Shown in pieces: positions 24,921 through 35,603 of a stretch of DNA of 63,408 nt. Each line of letters begins with the position of its first letter. Positions within the stretch are counted from its first letter, which is position 1. This DNA is from an uncultured Prevotella sp. (GTDB lineage: Bacteria > Bacteroidota > Bacteroidia > Bacteroidales > Bacteroidaceae), in NCBI GenBank assembly GCA_900316015.1, contig ONBG01000014.1, positions 1 to 63,408 on the forward strand. Reading direction: 5' to 3'. A program made the position numbers and the translations under genes. The notes under the pieces were generated by a model, which saw nothing but the letters and a program-made list of their open reading frames with translations, did no database searches and was not told where the DNA came from.

Positions 24921-24928
24921 TAACTTTG
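24921..24928 (+). promoter_or_regulatory. Promoter -7 element of metG
   Basis: TAACTTTG at 24921-24928 lies 23 bp before the metG ATG. No good -33 element is seen at the usual distance. Confidence 0.6.
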
Positions 24929-24951
24929 CACCCAAATAGGATTAAAGATTT

Positions 24952-27015
24952 ATGGAACAAAAGAAATTCAAACGTACTACTGTAACAGCTGCGCTGCCGT
25001 ATGCCAATGGAGGTGTGCACATCGGTCATCTGGCAGGCGTATATGTACCTGCCGACATTTATGTAAGGTACCTCCGTCTGAAGAAACAGGATGTCATTTT
25101 CATTGGTGGCTCTGATGAGCACGGAGTGCCTATTACGATCCGTGCTAAAAAGGAAGGTGTCAGCCCACAAGCGATCGTTGACAGATACCACTCGCTGATT
25201 AAGAAGAGCTTTGAAGAATTTGGCATCTCGTTTGATATCTACAGCCGTACGACCAGCCCGACCCATAACAAGCTGGCTTCAGATTTCTTCCGTAAGCTTT
25301 ATGATGATGGGAAGTTAATTGAACAGGAAACAGAACAATATTATGATGAGGAAGCCCATCAATTCCTCGCCGACCGTTATATCATGGGACAATGCCCTCA
25401 TTGTGGCAACCCCAATGCGTATGGAGACCAGTGCGAAAAGTGTGGAAGTGACCTCTCGCCAATGGAATTGATCAATCCGCACTCTACTATCAGTGGCTCC
25501 AAACCCGTCATCAAGAAGACAAAGAACTGGTATCTTCCTTTAAACGAATATCAGGACTGGCTGAAAAAATGGATTCTTGATGGACATAAGGAATGGCGCC
25601 CGAATGTGTATGGACAATGCAAAAGCTGGCTTGACATGGACTTACAGCCCCGTGCCATGACCCGCGATCTCGACTGGGGCATCCCAGTACCCGTGGAAGG
25701 CGCAGAAGGCAAGGTCCTTTACGTATGGTTCGATGCGCCAATCGGCTATATTTCCAATACGAAGGAGTTATGTGATCAAGAGCCTGAGAAATGGGGGAAT
25801 TGGGAAAAATGGTGGAAAGACCCAGAGACACGTCTGATCCATTTCATCGGAAAGGACAACATCGTATTCCATTGCCTCATCTTCCCAACCATGCTCCATG
25901 CCCACGGAGGGTATATCCTTCCGGACAACGTACCAGCCAATGAATTCCTGAACTTGGAGAATGACAAGATCTCCACATCCCGCAATTGGGCTGTCTGGCT
26001 CCACGAATACTTACAAGAAATGCCGGGCAAGCAAGATGTCCTACGCTACGTCCTTACAGCCAATGCCCCGGAGACAAAGGATAACAATTTCACTTGGAAA
26101 GACTATCAAGAGCGGAATAACAATGAACTGGTTGCGGTCTACGGCAATTTCGTCAACCGTGCACTGCAATTGACGAAAAAATACTGGAATGGTGTCGTAC
26201 CCGCTTGTGGGGACCTGACCCCTGTCGACAAAAAAACCATTGAAGAGTTCAAGGACGTAAAAGAGAAAGTGGAATCACTTCTTGATGCCTTCAAATTCCG
26301 TGATGCCCAGTTCGAAGCCATGAACCTGGCAAGAATAGGCAATCGCTATATCACGGAATGTGAGCCTTGGAAGGTTTGGAAAACAGACCCAAAGCGTGTT
26401 GAGACCATTCTCTATATTAGCTTGCAACTGGTTGCAAATTTAGCCATTGCCTTTGAACCCTTCCTTCCATTTAGTAGCAAAAGGTTGCGCGACATGATTA
26501 ACCTGACTGACTACAACTGGGACCAGTTAGGATCCATCGACTTATTAAAGCCAGGACATCAGTTAAACGAGCCAAGCCTACTATTTGAAAAAATTGAGGA
26601 CGACGTGATAGAAAAGCAGTTGAAAAAATTGGAGGACACCAAAAAAGCTAATGAAGCTGCACATTATAAGGCAAAAGATATCAAACCAACCATCGATTTC
26701 AAGGAATTCGAGAAGTTGGATATCCGCGTAGGGCACATCAAGAATTGCGAGAAGGTCAAGAAAGCAAGCAAACTGCTGAAGTTTACTCTGGATGATGGCT
26801 CCGGCAACGACCGCACCATTGTCAGTGGAATCGCTAAGTTCTATAAGCCTGAGGACCTAATCGGGAAAGATGTCCTTTTCATTGCCAATCTTGCCCCACG
26901 TACTCTCATGGGCATAGAAAGCCAGGGAATGATCCTGTCGGCAGAAAACTATGACGGGGACTTGAGTGTGACCACGATCCTGAAAGAAGTAAAACCAGGT
27001 AGCATCGTGTGCTAA
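24952..27015 (+). CDS. metG: Methionyl-tRNA synthetase
   Basis: A 687-residue class I aminoacyl-tRNA synthetase that charges tRNA-Met. The HIGH motif is HIGH itself (His23-His26) in [13 protein letters not shown]. The zinc knuckle has two cysteine pairs ([18 protein letters not shown]), and the KMSKS loop appears as KISTS in NDKISTSRN. The C-terminal EMAP/tRNA-binding domain is present ([20 protein letters not shown], then [14 protein letters not shown]), which allows dimerisation and tRNA binding. A clear terminator follows. Confidence 0.95.
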   Translation: MEQKKFKRTTVTAALPYANGGVHIGHLAGVYVPADIYVRYLRLKKQDVIFIGGSDEHGVPITIRAKKEGVSPQAIVDRYHSLIKKSFEEFGISFDIYSRTTSPTHNKLASDFFRKLYDDGKLIEQETEQYYDEEAHQFLADRYIMGQCPHCGNPNAYGDQCEKCGSDLSPMELINPHSTISGSKPVIKKTKNWYLPLNEYQDWLKKWILDGHKEWRPNVYGQCKSWLDMDLQPRAMTRDLDWGIPVPVEGAEGKVLYVWFDAPIGYISNTKELCDQEPEKWGNWEKWWKDPETRLIHFIGKDNIVFHCLIFPTMLHAHGGYILPDNVPANEFLNLENDKISTSRNWAVWLHEYLQEMPGKQDVLRYVLTANAPETKDNNFTWKDYQERNNNELVAVYGNFVNRALQLTKKYWNGVVPACGDLTPVDKKTIEEFKDVKEKVESLLDAFKFRDAQFEAMNLARIGNRYITECEPWKVWKTDPKRVETILYISLQLVANLAIAFEPFLPFSSKRLRDMINLTDYNWDQLGSIDLLKPGHQLNEPSLLFEKIEDDVIEKQLKKLEDTKKANEAAHYKAKDIKPTIDFKEFEKLDIRVGHIKNCEKVKKASKLLKFTLDDGSGNDRTIVSGIAKFYKPEDLIGKDVLFIANLAPRTLMGIESQGMILSAENYDGDLSVTTILKEVKPGSIVC

Positions 27016-27033
27016 TCGAAAATATACCCTTAT

Positions 27034-27063
27034 AAAGGTCTGTCTATTTGGGCAGACCTTTTC
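27034..27063 (+). terminator. Terminator after metG
   Basis: AAAGGTCTG (27034-27042) and CAGACCTTT (27053-27061) form a perfect 9-bp stem with a 10-nt loop, ending in TTTTC. Confidence 0.85.
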
Positions 27064-27168
27064 ACCCCTTTTCTCTATAGGTTAAAGATTCAAAAATAAT
27101 GGATCTTCCTATAACCGAATTAACTGCAAACGCGTATTAGAGTTAGAATATAGAAAAACAATCAGAAT

Positions 27169-29229
27169 ATGAGAAAAGCAATAACCCTGGCACTGCTGCT
27201 AATGATTACGATCTTTGCCAACGCACAGATGATGAACCCTGTCAAGTTTACGTCTCATCTGAAGACCACTCCCAATTCCCCAGAAGGAGAAATCGTCTTC
27301 ACAGGCAAGATTGAACCAGGATGGCATGTCTATTCAACGGGATTAGGCAATGACGGTCCTATTTCTGCCACCTTCAACGTCAACAAGATTGAAGGTGCTA
27401 TGTTAGTTGGGAAACTGACGCCAAAAGGCCATGAGATTTCCAACTTCGACCAATTATTTGGGATGAAGCTCCGTTATTTTGAAGGTTCTGTGCAGTTTGT
27501 GCAAAAAGTTAGGTTCACAAAACCTACCTATAAGATTGATGGATACTTAGAATATGGAGCGTGCAATGACCAAAACTGTTTGCCGCCCACGAATGTGGAT
27601 ATCAAGGTAAACGGTAAATCGCCTGCCGTAGATACGAAAGAAAATCCGACTCCTGAAGCGGTGACTCCTACGATGCCCATAGACACGGTGACCACAGCGA
27701 CCGCGTCCGCAGATTCCACACCTGCTGTAGACACAACTGCGATGGCTGCAACTTTATCAAGCCCAGACACGAAATCACTCTGGAAACCCGTTGTAAAGGA
27801 GCTCCAATCGTTTGGCGGGGGAAATGACATTGCCAACCATTCTATTCTTTGGATCTTTTTGATGGGGCTCGTCGGTGGTCTACTGGCATTGGTAATGCCC
27901 TGTATCTGGCCCATCATCCCCATGACCGTCAGCTTCTTCCTCAAAAGAGCAAAAGATGACAAGAAGAAAGGGATCAAAGACGCTGTCACTTATGGCATAT
28001 CCATCGTCGTTATTTATCTGGCTTTAGGATTGGTGATCACGGCCATCTTTGGTCCCAGCAAGTTAAACGAATTATCGACAAATGCTGTCTTCAACATCTT
28101 CCTTTTCTTGTTGCTGTTGGCATTCGCCTTTTCCTTCTTTGGATGGTTTGAGATCAAACTGCCAGATAGTTGGGCAAACTCCGTCGATTCAAAAGCCAGC
28201 AACGCCACTGGCTTGCTCTCCATTTTTTTGATGGCATTCACTTTGGTCTTGGTTTCTTTCTCATGCACGGCCCCCATTATAGGACTCTTGCTTGTGGAAG
28301 CTGTTACCTCTGGCAACTGGGTAGGACCCGCTGTCGGGATGTTAGGATTTGCACTTGCGCTTGCCATCCCGTTCACCCTCTTCGCCCTGTTCCCTTCCCT
28401 GTTGAAATCAGCGCCGAAATCTGGTTCCTGGATGAACACTATTAAGGTCGTATTAGGATTTATTGAACTTGCTTTCTCCCTGAAGTTCCTGTCTGTCGCC
28501 GACCTTGCCTATGGCTGGCATATCCTGGATCGTGAGACTTTCCTCTGCCTTTGGATTGTTATTTTCGGAGCTTTGGGCATGTACTTGATCGGGAAATTGA
28601 AGTTCCAGAGCGATGAGGTCGGAGGCGACATCAATAAACCCATGCCTGTACCTTGCATCATGTTAGGGCTCTGTTCTGTCGCTTTTGCCATCTATATGAT
28701 TCCTGGGCTTTGGGGAGCCCCATGCAAAGCTGTCAGTGCCTTTGCTCCCCCTATTAACACCCAAGATTTCAATCTCAATACCAAGACTGTAGAGGCTCAA
28801 TATAAGAACTATGAAGAAGGAATGGCTGCTGCCAAAGCACAGGGAAAGCCAGTATTACTTGACTTCACAGGATTTGGGTGTGTCAACTGCCGCAAGATGG
28901 AAGCTGCCGTTTGGACTGACCCTCAGGTAGCAGACAAGTTAACGAAAGATTACGTTCTAATATCACTCTTCGTAGATGACAAAACGCCACTTCCTAAGCC
29001 CATGGAGGTAACCTTTAACGGACAGAAACGTACACTCCGTACCATCGGCGACAAATGGAGCTATCTCCAAAGCAGTAAATTTGGTGCCAATGCCCAACCA
29101 TTCTACGTTGCTGTAGATCCAGACGGCAATCCACTCACCGGTGCTTACTCTTATAAAGAAGACATCCCAGCTTATCTTGATTTCCTCAATAAGGGATTGG
29201 ATCACTTTAAAGATGAGCAACAAAGATAA
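27169..29229 (+). CDS. dsbD: Thiol:disulfide interchange protein DsbD
   Basis: A 686-residue inner-membrane reductant carrier. After a signal peptide, the N-terminal periplasmic domain has the cysteine pair CNDQNC (Cys132 and Cys137). A Pro/Thr/Ala-rich linker (about 155-200) leads to eight or so membrane helices with the redox cysteines Cys245 (VMPCIWPIIPM) and Cys366 (FSCTAPI). The C-terminal thioredoxin-like domain has GFGCVNCRKM (Cys571 and Cys574). All three redox pairs are present, so electrons can pass from cytoplasmic thioredoxin to the periplasm. It has no clear promoter in the 105 nt after the metG terminator. The cysteine desulfidase gene follows after 48 nt. Confidence 0.92.
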   Translation: MRKAITLALLLMITIFANAQMMNPVKFTSHLKTTPNSPEGEIVFTGKIEPGWHVYSTGLGNDGPISATFNVNKIEGAMLVGKLTPKGHEISNFDQLFGMKLRYFEGSVQFVQKVRFTKPTYKIDGYLEYGACNDQNCLPPTNVDIKVNGKSPAVDTKENPTPEAVTPTMPIDTVTTATASADSTPAVDTTAMAATLSSPDTKSLWKPVVKELQSFGGGNDIANHSILWIFLMGLVGGLLALVMPCIWPIIPMTVSFFLKRAKDDKKKGIKDAVTYGISIVVIYLALGLVITAIFGPSKLNELSTNAVFNIFLFLLLLAFAFSFFGWFEIKLPDSWANSVDSKASNATGLLSIFLMAFTLVLVSFSCTAPIIGLLLVEAVTSGNWVGPAVGMLGFALALAIPFTLFALFPSLLKSAPKSGSWMNTIKVVLGFIELAFSLKFLSVADLAYGWHILDRETFLCLWIVIFGALGMYLIGKLKFQSDEVGGDINKPMPVPCIMLGLCSVAFAIYMIPGLWGAPCKAVSAFAPPINTQDFNLNTKTVEAQYKNYEEGMAAAKAQGKPVLLDFTGFGCVNCRKMEAAVWTDPQVADKLTKDYVLISLFVDDKTPLPKPMEVTFNGQKRTLRTIGDKWSYLQSSKFGANAQPFYVAVDPDGNPLTGAYSYKEDIPAYLDFLNKGLDHFKDEQQR

Positions 29230-29277
29230 AAACCTTTACAAGTCATGATTTTATTTTAACGATTGAATATAGAAAAC

Positions 29278-30567
29278 ATGCTGGAAAAAAATATCCGAGA
29301 GCAAATCCTCTCTCTGATCAACAAGGAGGTCGTCCCTGCCGTAGGCTGTACTGAGCCCATGGCAGTGGCACTCTGCACAGCAAGAGCCACAGAGGACCTT
29401 GGTCGTAAACCTGAAAAAATCACCGCTCTGTTGAGTGCGAACATCCTCAAAAATGCCATGGGAGTGGGGATTCCAGGAACGGGAATGATTGGACTGCCTA
29501 TAGCCATTGCTTTGGGAGCACTGATTGGAAAATCAGAATACCAATTAGAAGTCATCAAAGATCTCACCCCAGAGGCTCTCGAAGAGGGGAAAGAATACAT
29601 TAGAGGGCATCATATTGAGATCCAATTGAAAGAAAACATTTCCGAGAAGCTATATGTCGAGGTAATCTGCGAGGCTGAAGACGACAAGGCAACGGCCATC
29701 ATTGCCAACAGCCATACTAATTTTATATATGAAGCCAGAAACGGGAATATTCTTCTTGACAAGCGAATCTGCAATGCCTCCTGTAGGGAAGAAGGGGATA
29801 TTGCCTTGAACATGAGAATGGTCTATGATTTCGCGATGACAACGCCTTTGGATGAGATCGGCTTTATTCTCAAGACAAGAGACTATAATATCAAGGCAGC
29901 CAATCTCTCGATCAAGGGTAATTATGGACATTGCTTAGGCAAAACCATGGATCGCCCATTGAGTCATGGCATTTTCGGAGACAGCATTTTCTCACATATT
30001 ATTTCTAAGACTGCGTCAGCCTGTGATGCCAGAATGGGTGGAGCCATGATTCCGGTAATGAGTAATAGTGGTTCCGGTAACCAAGGCATTTGTGCTACGA
30101 ATCCCGTAGCAGTCTTTGCTGAAGAAAACGAAAACACCATGGAAGAACTGGTCAGGGCATTGACACTGAGCCATCTTACTGCGATTTATATTAAGCAGAG
30201 CCTCGGAAAGCTATCTGCTCTCTGTGGCTGTGTCGTGGCAAGCATCGGAAGTAGTTGTGGCATCACCTACCTGATGGGAGGCGATTATGAGCATATTTGC
30301 CATGCTGTTAAGAATATGATAGCCAACTTGACAGGAATGATCTGTGATGGAGCCAAGCCAAGTTGCTCATTGAAAATTTCTTCTGGCGTATCTACCGCTC
30401 TGCTCTCTGCCTTGCTATCTATGGAAGGAAAATATGTAACGTCAGCCGAAGGCATTATAGATGAGGATGTTGACAAGTCAATACACAATCTGACTTCTAT
30501 TGGTGCAGAAGCAATGTGTTCGACTGATGATATGGTTTTACATATCATGACACACAAAGGGTGCTGA
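29278..30567 (+). CDS. L-cysteine desulfidase family protein (UPF0597)
   Basis: A 429-residue member of the serine dehydratase alpha-chain-like UPF0597/CyuA family, which contains iron-sulfur L-cysteine desulfidases that release pyruvate, ammonia and sulfide. The N-terminal motif VVPAVGCTEPMAVALC carries a conserved Cys; the other likely cluster ligands are in LCGCVVASIGSSCG and CDGAKPSCSLK. The glycine-rich GVGIPGTGMIGLPIA is typical. The ATG at 29278 is preferred to a TTG five codons upstream. It follows dsbD by 48 nt and may share its transcript, a plausible link through cysteine and thiol metabolism. Confidence 0.8.
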   Translation: MLEKNIREQILSLINKEVVPAVGCTEPMAVALCTARATEDLGRKPEKITALLSANILKNAMGVGIPGTGMIGLPIAIALGALIGKSEYQLEVIKDLTPEALEEGKEYIRGHHIEIQLKENISEKLYVEVICEAEDDKATAIIANSHTNFIYEARNGNILLDKRICNASCREEGDIALNMRMVYDFAMTTPLDEIGFILKTRDYNIKAANLSIKGNYGHCLGKTMDRPLSHGIFGDSIFSHIISKTASACDARMGGAMIPVMSNSGSGNQGICATNPVAVFAEENENTMEELVRALTLSHLTAIYIKQSLGKLSALCGCVVASIGSSCGITYLMGGDYEHICHAVKNMIANLTGMICDGAKPSCSLKISSGVSTALLSALLSMEGKYVTSAEGIIDEDVDKSIHNLTSIGAEAMCSTDDMVLHIMTHKGC

Positions 30568-30591
30568 GTCCTATTAGAATCCAATAGAAGG

Positions 30592-30626
30592 AAATCCCCG
30601 CCATGGCATTTCATGACGGGGATTTT
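30592..30626. terminator. Bidirectional terminator between the desulfidase and GH97 genes
   Basis: AAATCCCCG(C)CATG pairs with CATG(A)CGGGGATTT across a six-base loop, ending in TTTTC on the plus strand. The two genes converge on it, so it can stop both transcripts. Confidence 0.85.
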
Positions 30627-30628
30627 CA

Positions 30629-32608
30629 TTACTCAATCTTCAAGGTAAATCCTCCACCTGGAGCCAAATGTACTTTCAGTTTTCCGTCTACAGGGATGGT
30701 AATTTCCTTCTTGACATAATCCTGTGCATTCTTATCGGCATTTACACCATCTCCAAACGAGACAGCCTTCTTACCGCCAGCTTTTATTGCACTCAAATCA
30801 AGGATTATATCACGAGCTGTCCAGTTGGTAAGTACTCCTACGTACCAAGTACTACCTTTCCTGCGAGCGACTGCAGCATATTCTCCCACCTTACCGTCTA
30901 AAGGACAAGTGGCATCCCATGTTGTAGGGACACCAGAGATGAACTCCGTACACTCAGGCTCCTTTTCATAATTCGTAGGACTGTCACATAACATATTCAA
31001 AGGAGAGAAGAATACCGTGTACATCGCTAACTGATGAGCCCGTGTTCCCTGACTCATCGGACAACTATTGGAGGGATGATAGGCATCTCTTGTCCCATTC
31101 AGCATTGCTCCCTGTGTATAGTCCATTTGTCCGACAAGCATACGAGCATAAGGGACAGTCACATCATATTGTACCTGATCATAATCCTTTGTCGTTGCCC
31201 ATTTGTTCTGCTCTTGACCATCAACGCCCTCGAAATTGATGACATTCGGATAAGTACGGTTCAGTCCTGTAGGCTTATAGGTTCCATGGAAATCAACTAA
31301 CAAATGATATTTAGCAGCCATTGCCGCCGCTCTATAATGGAACTGCACCATCAATTCATCGTCTCGATTCATGAAGTCTATCTTGAAGCCCTTGACGCCC
31401 ATCTCCGAATAATATTTGCAAACATGTTCCATATCACGGTCGAAAGCGTAGCATCCTGCCCATAGGATGATGCCAACATTCTTTGATTTTGCATAGTCGA
31501 CAATTTCTTTCAAGTCTATCTCGGGTACGACTTGGAACAAATCTGCCTTTTTGTTGACAGCCCATCCCTCATCCAAAATCACATACTCAATATGATTGCG
31601 ACTTGCGAAATCAATATACGCCTTATAAGTTTGCGTGTTTACGCCAGCCTTGAAGTCAACGCCATAGATACCCCAGTCATTCCACCAATCCCAGGCAACC
31701 TTTCCAGGTTTAATCCAAGAAGTGTCCGAGAAACGTGCAGGAGAGGCCAGACGATATACCATATCATTGTCTAAGAGATCCTTATCCTTAGAAGCAATAT
31801 TGATGATACGCCACGGGAACTTGGCAAAAGCCTTGCTCTTGGCGATATAATTCTCACGAGACAGGACTTGAAGTTCCAAATTATTATGTCCCCCTTGTTT
31901 TACCTCCTTGGGATAAGGAGCAAAGACACCCTTCAACACCGTTCCATGCGTAGCGTTGTTAACAAACATTCCTGGGTAATCTTCCAAGTCAGCTTCAGAC
32001 AAAGCAACCTTCACTCCATGATCTGCCTCAACGATAACTGGAGTAAAAGCTATTTTAGCCGCATTCCACTGAGAAAGCGAAACATGGGTGTAGGTATTCT
32101 CAAACGAGTTACCAAACTGTTTTTCAAAATCACCGTTCTCCCTTGAATAAGGAATAAAGGCCTGCCAGTCCTTAGCAAAATTGAAAGTTGCTTCCTCGGC
32201 CTTCACAATAATATTCTTTTTCAGATTAGAAATGAAGCGATATGCCGCTCCCTGATCATAAACGCGAAAGAGCAGACTAAAATCTCCACACTTCAAGACC
32301 AGTTCATTATAATCATCCTGCACAACTGCTTTCTTATAAGCGAACGCTGTGATCTTACCTCTATGAGGTGTCACCACAGCACTTTTCACCTTTGAGTTAA
32401 CGCCAAAAGTTTTTCCACCCTGCAATTCCATGGAAATAGGGGACGCGTTGATCAAAACATCTCCCTTGAATTGCACGGAATAAGTAAACTGCTTATCAGC
32501 ATTCACGTTTACTTGAATGTTCCCATCTGGAGACTTCACCATGTAAGTCTTTGCCCCAACACAACTACATAAGATTAGTAGGACGAAAGTTAAGATTGAT
32601 TTTTTCAT
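30629..32608 (-). CDS. Glycoside hydrolase family 97 enzyme
   Basis: A 659-residue exported GH97 protein. The N-terminal beta-sandwich (VKSPDGNIQVNVNADKQ), the TIM barrel with VAWDWWNDWGIYGVDFK, YVILDEGWAVN and GFKIDFMNRDDELM, and the C-terminal sheet domain follow the family order. An Asp at about residue 411 in KIDFMNRDD sits where retaining GH97 alpha-galactosidases have their nucleophile, whereas inverting SusB-type glucosidases use Glu bases; this favours an alpha-galactosidase, although I cannot confirm it. The signal sequence contains two cysteines (LCSCVGAK), so either a lipoprotein or a soluble periplasmic form is possible. It is transcribed on its own, with a promoter element near 32671-32678. 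Confidence 0.88.
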   Translation of the reverse strand: MKKSILTFVLLILCSCVGAKTYMVKSPDGNIQVNVNADKQFTYSVQFKGDVLINASPISMELQGGKTFGVNSKVKSAVVTPHRGKITAFAYKKAVVQDDYNELVLKCGDFSLLFRVYDQGAAYRFISNLKKNIIVKAEEATFNFAKDWQAFIPYSRENGDFEKQFGNSFENTYTHVSLSQWNAAKIAFTPVIVEADHGVKVALSEADLEDYPGMFVNNATHGTVLKGVFAPYPKEVKQGGHNNLELQVLSRENYIAKSKAFAKFPWRIINIASKDKDLLDNDMVYRLASPARFSDTSWIKPGKVAWDWWNDWGIYGVDFKAGVNTQTYKAYIDFASRNHIEYVILDEGWAVNKKADLFQVVPEIDLKEIVDYAKSKNVGIILWAGCYAFDRDMEHVCKYYSEMGVKGFKIDFMNRDDELMVQFHYRAAAMAAKYHLLVDFHGTYKPTGLNRTYPNVINFEGVDGQEQNKWATTKDYDQVQYDVTVPYARMLVGQMDYTQGAMLNGTRDAYHPSNSCPMSQGTRAHQLAMYTVFFSPLNMLCDSPTNYEKEPECTEFISGVPTTWDATCPLDGKVGEYAAVARRKGSTWYVGVLTNWTARDIILDLSAIKAGGKKAVSFGDGVNADKNAQDYVKKEITIPVDGKLKVHLAPGGGFTLKIE

Positions 32609-32670
32609 CGTTATTCAAGATTATTATTGATATTTAATTTCAATTTATCACAGATAATGGTAATCTTTTA

Positions 32671-32678
32671 CAAAGATA
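32671..32678 (-). promoter_or_regulatory. Promoter -7 element of the GH97 gene
   Basis: Minus-strand TATCTTTG (32678-32671) lies about 63 bp before the start codon. The -33 region is weak. Confidence 0.55.
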
Positions 32679-32790
32679 GTAAATTCACTGGATTGCTGTT
32701 ATTTTCTCCCGCCTTTTTATAGATAAATTAACAGACAACTTTTCATAAAAGAAATTATGGCTTACACTTTTATGTTTCCATCTTTTTTAT

Positions 32791-32798
32791 TAACTTTG
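32791..32798 (+). promoter_or_regulatory. Promoter -7 element of the yitT-like gene
   Basis: TAACTTTG at 32791-32798, about 70 bp before the start codon; the -33 region is weak. The rest of the 258-bp divergent gap holds nothing further that I recognise. Confidence 0.55.
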
Positions 32799-32866
32799 TG
32801 CCATAATTAAACAGAATCCTGAAAAAAGATTACATATAATTGATCTGAGGAATTAACCAATTCACT

Positions 32867-33793
32867 ATGATGACTAAAAAGAAATTATTCAAAGAGTTGC
32901 ATGATTACATTATCATTGCACTTGCCATGTTAATTGGCAGTATTGGTTGGGTTGTCTTCCTATTACCGAACGATATCGGTACTGGAGGAATACCAGGTAT
33001 CTCATCCATTCTCTATTGGGGATTAAAGATCCCCGTCCAGTTAACCTATCTAATAGTCAATCTGATTCTTTTAGCCTTTGCTCTTAGGATCTTAGGATGG
33101 AAATTTTGTGTCAAGACCATCTATGCAGTATTGTTGTTTACTCTTTTCGTCTCCCTTGTACAAATGCTGACAAAGGGGAATGGGCTGCTACATGATCAAA
33201 AGTTCATGGCAACGATTATTGGTGGATGCTTCTTAGGAAGCAGCGTAGGTCTGGGTTTGTCTTGTAATGGAAGCACTGGAGGCTCAGATGTCATTGCCGC
33301 CATGATCAACAAAAACCATGATATCTCATTAGGACATGTTATCTTGCTCTGTGATCTTTGTGTTATTACGTCCAGCTATTTGGTATTAAAAGACTGGGAA
33401 CAGGTCATGTATGGATATGTCGTACTATTTGTCTCCTCGTTCTGTGTGGATTATGTCGTCAATACCATGCGACAATCCGTTCAATTTTTTATTATCTCTG
33501 ACCATCATGAAGAGATAGGACATGCCATCAATGTTGATGCACAAAGAGGTTGCACGGTGATTGACGGGCATGGATTCTATTCTGGGAAAGAAGTTAAAAT
33601 GCTATTTGTATTGACACGCAAAAGTGAATCCCAGAAAATTTTCCGTCTGATTGACGAAATAGACCCTCAAGCATTCGTTTCTCAAAGTGCAGTCATCGGT
33701 GTCTATGGATTAGGATTTGACAGATTTAAAGTCGGAAACAAGAAAGAGAAGAAAGCTGAGCCGATAGCATCATTCAGCCCTCAGCACTCATAA
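32867..33793 (+). CDS. YitT-family membrane protein
   Basis: A 308-residue inner-membrane protein with five or six helices, beginning YIIIALAMLIGSIGWVVFLLP, the membrane motif GTGGIPGIS and GLSCNGSTGGSDVIAAMIN, and ending in a soluble DUF2179 domain (GCTVIDGHGFYSGKEVKMLF). This is the standard YitT/DUF161-DUF2179 layout. The function of the family is unknown; a transport role is assumed from the structure. It is a single-gene unit that ends near a strong bidirectional terminator. It interrupts the glycan-degrading genes and shows no link to them. Confidence 0.85.
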   Translation: MMTKKKLFKELHDYIIIALAMLIGSIGWVVFLLPNDIGTGGIPGISSILYWGLKIPVQLTYLIVNLILLAFALRILGWKFCVKTIYAVLLFTLFVSLVQMLTKGNGLLHDQKFMATIIGGCFLGSSVGLGLSCNGSTGGSDVIAAMINKNHDISLGHVILLCDLCVITSSYLVLKDWEQVMYGYVVLFVSSFCVDYVVNTMRQSVQFFIISDHHEEIGHAINVDAQRGCTVIDGHGFYSGKEVKMLFVLTRKSESQKIFRLIDEIDPQAFVSQSAVIGVYGLGFDRFKVGNKKEKKAEPIASFSPQHS

Positions 33794-33981
33794 AAATAGC
33801 TTAAAACGAGAAGAACTTTATCGATAGAAATGTTAATATCAAGCGTAAATGCTTAATATACTACAAAATAAGGGGGGATGACTAATCTTTAAGGCACCTA
33901 AATACGTCTTATATACAGATAAAAGATTTTTCATAAAGCATTTATTAGGTTAGTTTTTTTAGGTTAATAGGTTTAAATTAT

Positions 33982-34022
33982 AAATCCCTCATGTTACTGT
34001 GAAGCAATATGAGGGATTTTTG
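33982..34022. terminator. Bidirectional terminator between yitT-like and sulfatase genes
   Basis: AAATCCCTCAT (33982-33992) pairs with ATGAGGGATTT (34009-34019), 11 bp, followed by TTTGTTT. The 248-bp convergent gap contains no other recognisable feature. Confidence 0.85.
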
Positions 34023-34041
34023 TTTATTTCGGTCCGATGGC

Positions 34042-35568
34042 TTAATGCCCTTTTTTGATATTTCTCAGTATCTTCTGGAATTCATAGACTACTTGAGGAT
34101 TTTCGTTTGCTACATTGTGATCCTCATGGACATCAGAACTTACTCGATATAATTGAGGTTTGTCGTCATATCCAGTTTCTATCTTTTCCAATTCCATAAA
34201 TTTATAAGGATTGTCACAAGGCTCAATATATTTCCACTCTCTTGAACGAACGGACAAGGTATGGTTGGCAGCTTCCTCGACTACCCATGCACGATCTTTA
34301 TGGTCTTTCCCTGTCCATGTATCCCAAGCATTGAAACTGTCTGGAGCAGCACCTTTAGGCATACGGGCGTTCAGCATGTGTCCTAAGGATGCCATCAAAT
34401 CAATTTGTGACACAAGGGCATCAGAGGTAGTCCCCGCTGCCACGTGTTTCGGCCACCAAACAATAGCTGGAATACGTGTCCCGCCCTCAAAGGCACTATA
34501 CTTATTTCCGCGTAGGGGACCTGCAGGACGATGACCATTTAAGAGTTCCTCAGCCTGATCCTTATATCCATCATTCACGACTGGACCGTTATCACTACTA
34601 AAGATTACAATCGTCTTATCTTCCAACTTGAGTTTCTTCAAAGCCTTCATCACTTCACCAACGCTCCAATCTAATTGTGCAATGGCGTCTCCACGAAGCC
34701 CCATCTTACTTTTACCACGGAACCTAGCATTAGGAAATCTCGGCACATGAATATCATTTGTAGCCAAATACATAAAAAAGGGCTCTTTCTGATGAAGTTT
34801 CATGAAGTTGACGGCATGTCCAACAATGGAGTCGGCAAGATTTTCGTCTTTCCATAAAGCTTTGCCTCCTCCTTTCATATATCCAATACGCCCAATTCCA
34901 TTGACGATTGCCATGTTATGCCCAAAATCTGATTTCTGATTATAGCAAAGCTCAGGATGCTCCTTTCCCGTAGGTTCACCAGGTATGGGCTTGGTATAAT
35001 CCACTTCAATAGGAGCTGAAGGATCCCAGTTCGCTACCCGCCCATTTTCGATGAACACACAAGGAACACGATCTGCCGTGGCAGCCATAATATAGGAATA
35101 ATCAAATCCCAAGTCATCCAACCCTGTTGGCAATGGCGCATTCCAGTCCTGTGTGCCAGTCTTATCGCCCAAGCCGAGGTGCCATTTTCCAAAAGCGCCT
35201 GTTACATAGCCCTCATTTTTGAACATATCAGCAATCGTATATTGCTCCGGTCGGATAATCATCCCTGCATCTCCACGCGCGATATCAGTCCCTGCCTTGC
35301 GCCAGGCATATTGTCCTGTCAACAAAGAATAGCGGGACGGCGTGCTGGTGGCAGCCACAGCAAAAGCATTGGTGAAACGGCATCCTTCTGCAGCCAAACG
35401 ATTAATCTGTGGAGTTGCGACATTCTGGTCTCCATAACATTCCAAATCACCATATCCAAGGTCATCTGCATAGATAATAATCACATTGGGATGCTGTTGG
35501 GCCTGTACAACACCTCCATACATTGCTGCTAATGATAAAGAGGTGAAATAGAGATAGTTTCTTTTCAT
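34042..35568 (-). CDS. Secreted serine-type sulfatase
   Basis: A 508-residue alkaline-phosphatase-fold sulfatase of the S1 family with a signal peptide (VVQAQQ). The maturation motif is S-T-P-S-R (Ser75-Arg79) in AATSTPSRYSLLTG, so it is of the serine type and needs an anaerobic sulfatase-maturating enzyme (anSME) to turn Ser75 into formylglycine. Metal ligands Asp35 and Asp36 are in IIYADDLGYGD; FSSDNGP is also conserved. It lies 35 nt after the sister sulfatase and is probably cotranscribed with it. The sulfated sugar cannot be told from sequence; mucin O-glycans or glycosaminoglycans fit the neighbouring GH89. Confidence 0.9.
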   Translation of the reverse strand: MKRNYLYFTSLSLAAMYGGVVQAQQHPNVIIIYADDLGYGDLECYGDQNVATPQINRLAAEGCRFTNAFAVAATSTPSRYSLLTGQYAWRKAGTDIARGDAGMIIRPEQYTIADMFKNEGYVTGAFGKWHLGLGDKTGTQDWNAPLPTGLDDLGFDYSYIMAATADRVPCVFIENGRVANWDPSAPIEVDYTKPIPGEPTGKEHPELCYNQKSDFGHNMAIVNGIGRIGYMKGGGKALWKDENLADSIVGHAVNFMKLHQKEPFFMYLATNDIHVPRFPNARFRGKSKMGLRGDAIAQLDWSVGEVMKALKKLKLEDKTIVIFSSDNGPVVNDGYKDQAEELLNGHRPAGPLRGNKYSAFEGGTRIPAIVWWPKHVAAGTTSDALVSQIDLMASLGHMLNARMPKGAAPDSFNAWDTWTGKDHKDRAWVVEEAANHTLSVRSREWKYIEPCDNPYKFMELEKIETGYDDKPQLYRVSSDVHEDHNVANENPQVVYEFQKILRNIKKGH

Positions 35569-35603
35569 AGGAATATTTGATTGAATGAATTTGATTGTAT
35601 CGA